From: Tretioscincus oriximinensis
Taxonomy: Eukaryota > Chordata > Lepidosauria > Squamata > Gymnophthalmidae
Assembly (NCBI GenBank): GCA_022410635.1
Contig: JAJVDF010000466.1
Location: forward strand, 507,279-571,278
Direction of reading: 5' to 3'
DNA length: 64,000 bases
This document shows positions 22,643 to 45,200 of this stretch, piece by piece; position 1 is the first letter of the stretch, and each line of letters starts with the position of its first letter. Under the pieces are notes generated by a model, which was not told the origin of the DNA, ran no database searches, and saw only the letters and a program-made list of their open reading frames with translations. The position numbers and the translations under genes were made by a program.

Positions 22643-23280
22643 GTTCAAGCAGGAAAGGGGCCGGGCGGGCCAGCTGCCCTCCTGCCCTCGCCTCGGAAAA
22701 GGCAGGCAAAGAGCCCCTAGGAGGTCTTCAGGCGCCGCCAGCACTCCAAGGAGAGGGCCGCATAGTTTCGCCTCCACCGAGGCAGGTTCCCGAAGCCGCA
22801 CTCCTCCGTCCAGCGGCGTCCCGAGCGGCGGCGGCGGTGGCGGCGGCGGGGCGTCAAGGCCGAAGCAGCGCCCCCTTCCTTCCTCCTTTCCCCGTTGCTG
22901 GACAGACTATCGGCGACCGCGATCCGCTCCCTCCTCCCCTCGGACACCTCACAAAATGGCTCCTCTTCGGGCCGCTGGTATCCAAAGAGGCCGCCGCTCT
23001 CCGCCTGATAGGCAGAAAGGAAGGCGGGCTAGGCGGCCCAGGCAGGGNTGTCTCCCCGGAGGGCTCTCTTCTTCGCTCACGGGACACACGCAAAGGAGGT
23101 CGGCGGCTCAGGTGCCGAGGCCCGCCGACGGAGGAGCAGCAACGACAGCGAGGCGTTCCTGGGTGCCGGGCTTAGTGGGGTCCCTTCCNTCGAGGCACAC
23201 CGGCTGGCGGCAGGCAGGAGCCCGGTCGGTCGCGCTGAGGAGAAAGGGGCGGCACAGGGCTTGAATAAAACTCTTGCCTG
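22450..23280. promoter_or_regulatory. CpG-rich CUL4A 5' region / probable promoter
   Basis: Dense CpG and GC content covers CUL4A exon 1 and about 600 bp upstream of its ATG, in contrast to the AT-rich surroundings. No TATA box is evident. The transcription start cannot be placed, but should lie between about 22.7 and 23.3 kb on the minus strand. Confidence 0.75.
22459..22642 (-). CDS. CUL4A: CUL4A coding exon 1
   Basis: Starts [20 protein letters not shown] and ends [10 protein letters not shown] plus one base before donor G|GTGGGT. Residues 1-61; the middle is an Ala/Gly-rich low-complexity linker before the conserved DDB1-binding strand. It lies in a CpG-rich block. Confidence 0.95.
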
Positions 23281-23689
23281 GCAAAAGTCTCTGGGCGTCT
23301 GAATCGCACACTTTTTTTCCTGGCAGGGGGAATATGCTGCTTTGTAGCACTCTTTTGAGTGGCCAACAACTCGCGTGTGCTTATCCTTCCTCGCAGCTGC
23401 TGCGTAAATGTCAGAGACTCGGAGGGACACATTGTGCTTCGGTGAAGTTGGCTGACAGTCGAGGCTGTTTAAGTCACACGTTTGATCCCATTTTCAGAGT
23501 GAGGGAACACATGAAGGGGCAAGAGGGCCTCCCTGTCCTCGCTGAGCCCTTAGACTACGCTTTGGCCAGAATAGGAGCCTGCCATTCACACGCTAGTGTA
23601 GACTATGGAAGGCCCCTTTCCATACTGGCATTTGTAGCTAGTCTCTGATATAACCAGGAAAAGGCTCTGAGGAAGGACATGGCCAAGGG
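23281..23689. other. Intergenic flank upstream of CUL4A
   Basis: Unassigned sequence of moderate GC between the CpG-rich block and the first foldback element. Confidence 0.5.
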
Positions 23690-23898
23690 TAGGATGACCA
23701 GATTACCCCTTTTTGGNGGGGGGGGGGGTGAAAACCCNGTTTTGGGGTCTCTACTGACTTTTGCTGAGGACAAAAAATATTTATTTTTTCAAAAAAAAAA
23801 CTTANTTTGAAAAAACATTTTCCTCAGCAAAAACCAGGAGGCACCCCAAAACTNGGTTTCCACTCCCCCCCNAAAAAGGAGGTCATCTGGTCATCCTA
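23690..23898. mobile_element. Foldback element copy 1
   Basis: Begins TAGGATGACCAGATTACCCC and ends in the inverse, GGTCATCTGGTCATCCTA. The inner arms GAAAACCC/TTTTGGGG and GCTGAGGA/TCCTCAGC also pair. Flanked by CCAAGGG on both sides. Contains several N. Confidence 0.9.
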
Positions 23899-23927
23899 CC
23901 AAGGGGCTATTTTCCAGTATGTCATAT

Positions 23928-24182
23928 TTATTTATTTATTTATTTATTTGTATTTATATCCCGCCNTATACCCAAAGGTCTCAGGGCGGCCTACCATAGA
24001 GTGGCACACATAGCTTTTGTTGCTTTCTCCACAACAGACACCCTGTGGAGTAGGTGGGGCTGAGAGAGTTCAAAGAACTGTGACTGGCCCAAGGTCATCC
24101 AGCTGGCTTCATGGAGGAGTGGGGAATCGAACCAGGAGACTATCTGATAAGTTTCCCACACTCAAACCACTACACCAAACTT
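23928..24182 (-). repeat. tRNA-derived SINE (family A)
   Basis: Reverse complement begins GTTTGGTGTAGTGGTTTGAG with a B-box-like GGTTCGATTCCCC, then GGCCAGTCACAGTTCTTTGA and a poly(AAAT) tail. The head and GGCCAGTCACA block resemble Sauria-type SINEs of squamates. Confidence 0.85.
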
Positions 24183-25424
24183 GCATGGTCTATAAGCATG
24201 GTGGGTAGCCCGCACCATCTCCTATAGCAACTGTAAAACCACACCAAGATTAATGAACATTTATTAGAACCATCAAATATGACAGCCAACGAAGGGTTAA
24301 CAAAGGAAAAGGGGAAAGGAAAACCCTACTTGGGTCCATCNTTTCAATAGTCAAGCTTTTATACCCCCATAATTGCCAACTCCTGCCTTTCATTGGTCAT
24401 TNTCTGATTATTGCAAGTTCTCACCCAATTACTAACTGCCAGATAATCATCATCATACAAGCAGTTCCTATTACAGGTAGAGCCAGTCAATCACTGAGTT
24501 GACCTTTCAACTCCCAGTACCACATTCTTTGTTAGCATCCTTTGCTCATTCATCCCTTTGGTTGTTACTTTTAGTGTTGATGCAAACCCCCTCAACCTAT
24601 ATAGCTTGTCCCCTAGCTAACTGTCAGGTCCATTTTCCCAGGTTAGAGGCCTGCCATCTGCCTTGTGTTCTACACTATAAGTGTTCTTCGATTATGCAGC
24701 TGGCACCTAAGGATTCTAATAGTTCCTTCACTCAATGATATTAACGTCATTCCCCTTTTCTCATGATTGGAAATTGGAAATTCAACATCCATGCTCTTAT
24801 TTCACATCACATAANCCAACTAAGCCCAGCATTGGGGTTTGCTGGATTTTCTACTAAGACTAACACAGCTATTTCTCTGAAATCACAATCCATCTAAANC
24901 TACATTAAATATCATTTGTTTGTTGGATATTCTGGTCTAAAGCATGAATATTCCTGAATAATGATATATTTTCTTCCGGATTATCCAAGTGTAGTGGAAA
25001 AGTTNTGTATAGATCTTTTAAAAGAAATNTATAATGTATTATTATTAGGTTACNTGCCTTGGGACCAACAGTGAAGTGCGAGATATATAAATTATTTTAA
25101 ATATATAATGAATAGCGAGCATTGTCTGGATGTAGCCCACAAAAATCCACTTCGAAAGAAAGTTCAATTTGTTGAAGTGTACTCTTGCTCTGAAAGTGGC
25201 CTAANTCTGGATTAAAATGAAAGTGTGAATGCAAGTTGTTCACTTTTGTTTTTATTTAATTAAAAAAATCACATTTGAGTTAGATAACCTGGAAAGAAAA
25301 TAGTTAGACTCTACTGATATTTATTTATTCTGAAGCTGGATTAAAACTTTGGTGCTCATTCTAAAAATGATCCCTGTCAAACAGTGAGCTAGTTCTGGAA
25401 ATGATTCCTTGTTGCCCCACAGTA
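24183..25424. other. Intergenic stretch between CUL4A and PCID2
   Basis: No gene seen. 24830-24885 carries a Penelope-like end (GGATTTTCTACTAAGACTAA ... CTATTTCTCTGAAATC). The rest is AT-rich with many ambiguous bases. Confidence 0.5.
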
Positions 25425-25722
25425 TTAAGAAGAAGAACTGAGTTTTCATACCTCGCTTTTCTCACCCACAGGGACTCAAAGCAGCTTACAAGAGTATTTT
25501 TCACCCAAAGGCTTACGTTCTATCTTCCCCATCAGGCTGTGGTGGTTCCCATTTATCTAGTTGCAGTCAGTTGCAATTTCTTGCAATTCCAGCTTTCAAA
25601 TAGCTAGGTTGGCTAGAGCTACAGGCTAGTAGAAGGTGCTCATCCCTCCCCATGTCCGATACAGGGCCACAAAACCCGATTTCACAGATGAGAGATCATT
25701 TCCTTAGCGATCCAATTATTTG
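25425..25722 (-). repeat. tRNA-derived SINE (family B)
   Basis: Starts AGAAGAAGAACTGAGTTTTC (3' end of the element on the plus strand) and ends with the reversed head, GATGAGAGATCATTTCCTTA. Nearly full length. Confidence 0.8.
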
Positions 25723-26450
25723 CTAATTCNTTCTGGTTCAGTGGGAGAAAATGTATATGGAATATATTTCATCCGCATGCAACTCATTTTAGCAATAAAA
25801 TCTACCTTGATTTTGGATACACTGTGCAATTTTCTTCATAAATCTGAAAATNCTTTGCTATTGCTCTCTTTTGTAACAGTTTATTTTTAAAATCAAGGTT
25901 GGAGTTGTCATTGTAGGCAAAGGAGAAAACGGCCCTGAGCTTTTGGGACAACAAGCCCAGAATTGGGCAGGATTGAGCTATTATGGGGCTTTGGAAAGTG
26001 TGCATTGTAAATAGAAACACAGCATCACACAAATGTGAATCGTAATTAAAAAGATTTTTGTCACAGGATAGTAAGTGAAAAAATGCATATTATTTACTTT
26101 CCCTTCTTATACCGTCATCAAAATACACTGTGGTAGAAAAGTCAACATATATGTAGCAAACGTGGATTTTATGGAGTTACATTAGAGTAGCAATTACACA
26201 ACTGACTGACATAGAATACAAACAGAATAAATTTAGCACTATCAGTCCTGAGCCTTATTCTGGGTTGTATCTGGGAACAGAACTTGGCCATCCACATTCG
26301 GGGCCTGCCATAGGTTACCCAAACACGGCAGGCTTCTATCCCAAGATACAGCTCAGAAAAGGAGCCATAGAAGCAGAGAAGATCCTAGTTGCTGCCCCTG
26401 TCTGGTCATTGCAAATTTACTAGCTGCTGTCTGCCTCCTGCTGGCAATCC
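25723..26450. other. Intergenic stretch upstream of PCID2
   Basis: AT-rich, no recognisable gene or repeat before the PCID2 CpG-rich block. Confidence 0.5.
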
Positions 26451-27020
26451 TGACAACAACCAGTTAGTTCCTGTTGCTGCTACAGAGAGAAAAGGCCGCG
26501 CCCACTCCACTAGGTAGTAACACAAGTTGCATGGAAGGTGCGACTGAGAGCCATGTCACGTGTCAAGGGCGAAAGGGGGCGGAGCTTGGAGACAACGGCA
26601 AATCAGCGAAGAGGAGGGGCGTTACGGCAGTCTGTCATCGGAAGTCCTGCCGGGCCCGGCTTCGTGTTTTCTCTGCTCGCGTTGGCGCGCGAACGTTTTT
26701 CTCGCGGCGCACGGACGGGAAAGCGACCGGCGTGGCTGCTTTAATTTCACCTGAGGAGCAGGTTTAGCGGTAGGTGCACGTTCCCAATGGAGCGCGCCCG
26801 TGCGCATGCTCAGTGTGTGTGGGCGTGTGACTGATACGTAGTGGATTGTTGGGCTCTCAACATTCTGAAACACAAAAGCCACATTTTAAACACGCGTCCT
26901 CGCAGCAGCAGGGAATGAAAGATACTGTTTGTAAGCTTGTGCTGAGTCCAGCACTGAGTGGCCTGTCCCGCCTCCACGGCGCCCACACGCATGGGAAAAA
27001 AACGGAGCTCAAAGGGATTC
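26450..27020 (+). promoter_or_regulatory. PCID2 CpG-rich promoter and probable noncoding exon 1
   Basis: CpG-rich block with a CACGTG E-box at about 26558, a GC box GGGGGCGGAGC at about 26573, and an NRF1-like TGCGCATGC near 26803. A plausible donor GCG|GTAGGT near 26770 would end a noncoding first exon that splices to the acceptor at 28124. Promoter and exon ends are inferred, not demonstrated. Confidence 0.65.
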
Positions 27021-27189
27021 GAAGCAGTCGTGTATTGACAGTATGGACGGGCCTGCCAGGCCCAGACGTGAAACAATAACTGCCAGGCCAGCTTCCTGTT
27101 CCTGGCAGAATTCTTGTTCCTTGCTTTACGTTGTGTTTCTGCCNGCTTTTCTTGGGTGCCTAGCAGCTTCACAAGTAGTAGCAGCAGCC

Positions 27190-27395
27190 CCAAAGTATAG
27201 AGAGCCAGTTTGGTGTAGTGGTTAGAGTGTTGGATTCTTATCTGCTAGTGTCCTGGTTCGATTCCCCACTCCTCCATGAAAGCCAGCTGGGTGACCTTGG
27301 GCCAGTCACAGTTCTTTAGAACTCTCTCAGCCCCACCTACTTCACAGGGTGTCTGTTGTGGAGAAAGCAACAAAAGCTATTTGCGCCACTGTATG
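27190..27395 (+). repeat. tRNA-derived SINE (family A)
   Basis: Head GAGCCAGTTTGGTGTAGTGG and TTAGAGTGTTGG, B box GGTTCGATTCCCC, then GGGTGACCTTGGGCCAGTCA, CACAGGGTGTCTGTTGTGG and GAAAGCAAC. Confidence 0.88.
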
Positions 27396-28124
27396 GTTGG
27401 CTGCCCTGTATAGGGCTGTTGTGCTGGTGGTGGGGCCTGCTTGAAATGTAGTCCAAGCAGTGGGCAGCCTCTTCTGACCAGTNTTCTTGGGGGCCTGCCC
27501 TGCGGACTACAGCTTCCAGCCTGCACCACAGCTAGCCCTAGGAGGGAGGAGGCCTCTTTAGCCAATCTGCACCCTGTCCCGCCCATAGGAAACATTTTTT
27601 TCTGCTTACAGGAAGTTGGCTCAGGGATCTGTCTGTAGGTATGTCTTCATTAAAAGGTGCTGAAAAGGTGCTTTCTGGCATTTAATATGGATTAGAGATT
27701 GAAGTGTGTATGCATGCTACCACTTCCAAGTTGCATTTAATCAATTTCTTCTCAATTTAGCTGTATTCAGCCAGACTAACATGACTACTTCTTTGAAATC
27801 TACTTTTACCATTAAAATCAGCAATGTTCTCTTTGGAGGAATTTTATAGTTTTGTAAAGTNTATCAGGTAGGGCAAACAATTTATATGCTGCATCTATTT
27901 GCTCTAGAATATCTAAAGTGACACAGTGGTACAGCTGTAAAGAGCCCTGGTGTTGCAGCAGAGATGCAGAGTTTGAAGCTCTGTATCAGCTGTGGAGTGG
28001 AATAAAAATAAAGCTTGTAAGTTGCTTTGAATCCCTTGGGTGAGAAAAGCAGAGTATAAAAACCCAGTTCTTGTTCTAACATAACAAATCATTCTTAATT
28101 GATTTATTTTCTATTTTTTTTCAG
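27396..28124. other. PCID2 5' intron, 3' part
   Basis: Contains a Penelope-like end (27762-27803, CAGCCAGACTAACATGACTA) and a partial family B SINE (27940-28078). A pyrimidine tract with TTTTTCAG ends it at 28124. Confidence 0.6.
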
Positions 28125-28163
28125 TAGAAGGTGTTGTTTGACTTTTGGACATTTACCACTTCA

Positions 28164-40457
<12,294 letters not shown>

Positions 40458-41777
40458 ATTTACTGAGATGTGCTGCACATGAATTTATGTTTTTCTGAGG
40501 CAGTCCTTGCCATATGATGGACATGGCGAAGATTCTTTAATCTGGGACTGCTGAAGTATTTTTTAGTATTGTTACCAAAATATAAATTTCTCAATCCAGG
40601 GGACAGACAAATGAAACTTGTTTCATAATGCAGTTCTTTTGAAAGTGCCTTCTTCCACCTACCACCCTATAAAGAGGTTTTGGAATGGCACTGTGGGCAT
40701 TCAAATGAGACTGTTTATAGAAGACATCTGTGGATTCAGATGAATGATTCTGTGCTGTAAATTGAATCGGTTACAAACTTTAGAGCCTTCGTTAATTCAT
40801 TTTTGTTGTTGTATTTAACTGTTTGTAAATATTACTGATTGTATCTATATAAAAGTCAGTGTATAATTCTTAAATAACNGCGATCTTTTTTTTCAAAAGC
40901 TTTTGTTTATTTTATATATTTTTGGGGAGTTTGAATTAGATCTGCACTTTTATCCAATTTGATTATAAAAAATAAGGTTACATGATTCATACATTTTCAT
41001 TTGCCATCTATCTCGCCAGCTTGAAATCTCAATTTAGAATCTGTTAAAATTACTGTTCACAAGGNAGAAATACATTGAATTTACAAGGACTAGATGTTAA
41101 TTATTTGCTCATTGCCTTTTATTCACAGGATCATTGCATATTGAACTTCCCATCTAGAAACAGTCCAAGGGTATCCTTCCTATCTCTGCTAGACACCATA
41201 GTAAAACTTGTAACCATAGACTATGTAAAACTTGTAAAGACTATGAACAAACATTATCATAACTTTGGCCCAGAAAAAAGTTCATTTAAGTTGAAAATAG
41301 TCAGATTAATTAAATGTTGTGAACAATACTTTTCCCCAAACTGTTTATATTGTGTTCTTTCTGATGGTTTTCATTGCTTTGTGAGAAAATATTAGATTAC
41401 AGTTCCATACCTTTCCATTTACACTGTAAATAGGCAAGGCCACTTGCACTGTTCTTTTTGATAGTCATTATAATTTGGCTCATAAAATGAAAACTTCTTT
41501 ATTCCATATATTAGAGTGGAGTAGATTTTTGCAGCTCTTTTAAAGAATTCTCTATCACTATTCCAATGGTTTCCATTTTATGAAATAGGGATTTTATTCA
41601 GTGTTACAGGATATGATTATTTGAAATTTAGATGTCGAACTTAATTTTAGTTTTGAGGTCTTGGCTTAAGGAAAGCACAGAAAAGGAACACTGAAGTAAA
41701 GAGTTGAGCACGTACATACTTACAATATCGACTTGTACCTGAATACATTTATAGACTTATTTCCCAGCCACTATTTT
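40458..41777. other. Convergent intergenic region PCID2/PROZ
   Basis: About 1.3 kb between the two stop codons, holding both 3' UTRs. A 106-codon frame at 41075-41395 is unrecognised and probably chance. No repeat identified. Confidence 0.6.
41498..41503 (-). terminator. Candidate PROZ poly-A signal
   Basis: AATAAA on the minus strand, about 275 bp downstream of the PROZ stop codon. No nearer canonical hexamer was seen. Confidence 0.45.
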
Positions 41778-42295
41778 TTATTTCATTATTTGTTTAAACC
41801 ACATCATATATCTTGATATTTTAGTGAATATCAATGTATCCCAGTGATTTGCTTCTGTCGCTTGTGGTTCTAAAATTCCAGTCAGAAACCAAGTACCTTT
41901 GTAATCAACTGAAACAAAACTTCCTCCAGCCAGTATCTCCTTTGGTAACTCATGGTNATAGCCACAGAATTCTCTTGTGATCAGACTTCTGTTGAGTGCT
42001 TGCTTGCATTCATTTTCATTGAGATATGAAATGGACAGTTGAACTGCTGATTCTGTGGACTGGTTTTCATCAACTTGCCAGCCACTAAGTGTGGCTACCC
42101 GTTTTGAAAGCAACACATGTTCAGCAAAGTCTCTCTCTGGAATGCATATGGATAACTGATGTCTGCTGCAGTTAACATGCTTGTTGAGTTCAAGCAATGC
42201 CAGGTTGTTCTCGCCTGTTATGTTATCATACCGGATATGTATGTTTATCTTTTTCACATATATTACCTGTTTATCTCTTTGAGACTTGTTAATTC
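41778..42295 (-). CDS. PROZ: PROZ exon 8, protease-like domain part 2
   Basis: Acceptor [66 protein letters not shown] and a C-terminus [12 protein letters not shown]. Stop TAA at 41780-41778. Confidence 0.97.
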
Positions 42296-45200
42296 CTGCA
42301 CAGGCAAGGGATACATTAATTGGTGATTATTTATTTATTTATACTTATACCTATACCCCGCCTTATACCTGAAGCTCTCATAATTAAAAATACAATTATA
42401 ATTAAAACAATTATTTTAAGCTGAGATCACATTATTAATAATATTTATTTATAAAGCACCATCAGTGTACATGGCGCTGTACAACACAATGAAATACAAG
42501 CAATTATATAAAACAGGTAAAATACAATCAATAAAATAGATACAAATAAAAATCAATACTAAATACAGTTAACATAGGATAAAATGCAGTGACTAACCGG
42601 CATTATCCTATGGTATTATAAGTTTTAGAAAAATTTAAACGGGAATGGAGGAAATATTGCGGAGATGTGGCGGAAGAAGATTCCAGAGGTGAGGGGCTCT
42701 AAGGGAGAATGGATGGAGACCAGGACCATGATGTTGCAACCCTAAGCTGAGCAAGGTGCATAGTGGTAGCTGAACAAACGGCTCAAGTGCACTGATGCAG
42801 GGAAAGAGAAGAAAGATAGGGGGCAAGGTTGTTGGGAGTTCGGAAAGTCAGAGTCAAAAGTTTGAAATGAATTCAAGAGAGTAAGGGAAGCCATTGGAGA
42901 GATTTAACGACAAGCTTGGTAGATACATCTTAACAGGAGTGCTGGATTGAAATCAGAAGTTTTGAGTGGGAGACCAATGAGTAGAAGATTGCAGTAATAA
43001 AGTTATGAAATTATAAGGGCATGTATGAGTATTTTGGCTGAATCAATGGAGAGAAGAGGTCGATGTTTAGAGATACAGATATAGAGAAATGGCAAGATTT
43101 AGCAACTGAAGCAATATGTGGATTGAAGGACAGGGCAGAGTCAAAGGTGACACCCAGACTCCACGCTTCTTGAACAGGAGAAATAGAAGTGTTGATAGAA
43201 AAGTTGATGGGTACAGGGGAAGAGNGAGGAGGAAAAAACAAAAGTTGNGTTTTGGCCATATTTAATTTAAGATGATGTTTAATTAACCATTCAACAGATG
43301 GAACAGTTGGGGAAAAGTCAGGAGTGGAGAAATAAAGCTGAGTATCGTTAGCATACAGATGATAATTAAAACCAAATGAATTAGTAAGAGAGTCAAGAGA
43401 AAGAAATATAAAGGGGGAATAGCAAGGAGCCCAAAACAGCCCTGTAGGACACCAGTGAGGAAAGGAAGGGAAGAAGGAAGATCGTCACGTGTTGATACCT
43501 TAAAGGAATGTTTGGAGAGAAAGGAAGAGAACCAGGAAAAAACACTGCCACGAAAACCCAGACGATGAAGTAGAGTCAAGAGAAGGTCATGATCAATATT
43601 GTTGAATGCAGTAGACAAATCAAGAAGAATCAGAATAGAGTCCCTGAGATTTAGCAAGAAGTCTTTGGTGATTTTGGTCAAATCTGTTTCGGTGGAGTGA
43701 AGTAGGCAGAAGAAGGATGAGAACAGATCAAGAATTGAACGGAAGCAAGAAAGTCTAAACAGTGTGCGTGGATGACATGTTCAAGTATTTTGACAGTAGC
43801 CTGTTTATATTCGGACGGGGAAAAAAAACAGATGAAAGGGAGAGTTGACAGTACATAAAAGGTAGGGAAGGACTGTTGGGGTAAAGAAACAGAAGAGATG
43901 AAAGGGGATAGAATCAATAGCACACATAGAGGTATTAGAGGAGTGGATGAAGCTCTCGAGTTCAGAGTGAAGAGGGAGTAAATGTAGAAAAAATTGGGGG
44001 AAATGAGGAAGGTTGAAGAGATTGTGGGCTGGAATGAGAAAGGGGAAATTTAGAGCGGATCATTTTTATATTAGAATTGTCTGCAGAAAAAAGGGGAAGT
44101 GGAGGTGCGGGAGGGGCAGAAGAGTAGAAAATTAGAAAAATGGTGTTGATTAATGGGTGTTTTGTTGAATTAAAGAAGTAAAGTAGGTCTGTTTTTGTTG
44201 AGGATGTGGAGAGACAAATTTTTAGTGAAGACTGTTGGTCCACATTCGGGTTTGCATCAGAGTTGCTCTGCAGCATGTGAGCAACATTGAAGATGACAGG
44301 TAGACTGGGTGAGCCATGGTTGTGGTGGGTCACAGAGGGAACTAGGCTATTAAAGCTGGATGAAAGGGCAGTATTCAAGAGTGAGGCAGGTGTATTCAAA
44401 ACTGTCATCTAAATTGATCAATCCATAGAATGGAACAGAAAGTAGTTTCTTAACAGGCTCATTTAAATTTCACTGTGTAATTTTCTTGCTTATTTCTAAA
44501 CAATTTGGATTCATAAGCATAGTAGGCTTCACATCCCTAACCTGCCATAAAGGTCACAATGTGTGACCTTAGGCAAGTCTCAACCTGTCAGCCTCAGAAC
44601 TTCTCTCTCAGTCTGTGCTGCCTCACAAGGTTGTTGGGATAAATGAAGATGTACAGAATGTTGTATAGCACCTTGGGATCTCTGGAGAAAAAGTGNGATC
44701 TAAATGCCATAAATAGCTTTCAAGCATACAAAGAAAACATGAATTGCTCACTGACTAGGACTGACTTCCCATTTAATAATATGAAGCAAATTGTTTTATG
44801 TCTCATGAAAAATAACTGTAGTAGGAATTTGTGTCAGAATCGTGCAGCATGGGGACATTAGTTGAGTGTCTTAAGAAAAACACCATCACACTTGACTTAG
44901 ATCACCATCTGGAGTTCCTGTTCTCACTAACATCAAGTTAGACGACCTTTTCCTTTCATTGAAGATATATTTGATTGGATGATAAGAAACTCAAGAAAAA
45001 TGCAATTTAAAAAATATTCACTTTGCTGTCTATAGACTATGCTATAAGAACATAAGAACGTAAGAAGAGCCATACTGGATCAGGCCACAGCCTGATCACA
45101 CACAGAAGCCCACCAGATGCACCTGGNCAGTCCGAACAGAGGAAAGCAAAATATGCACCTGTTCATGACCCCCTGTAAATGGTATTTCAGGGGAGTTAAT

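Noticed and set aside
22164..23264. 366-codon plus-strand frame over the CUL4A 5' region
   Set aside because: Its bulk is poly-Ser/Phe/Leu from the TTC repeat and GC-rich 5' sequence, antisense to the real CUL4A exon 1.
23690..23898. Foldback repeats as a CRISPR array or microRNA cluster
   Set aside because: Copies are dispersed, flanked by target duplications and not spaced like an array; a vertebrate genome has no CRISPR.
26474..26767. 97-codon frame in the PCID2 CpG-rich block
   Set aside because: Open because of GC-rich composition; overlapping frames on both strands and no similarity.
41075..41395. 106-codon plus-strand frame downstream of PCID2
   Set aside because: No recognisable family; falls in the shared 3' region and probably arises by chance.
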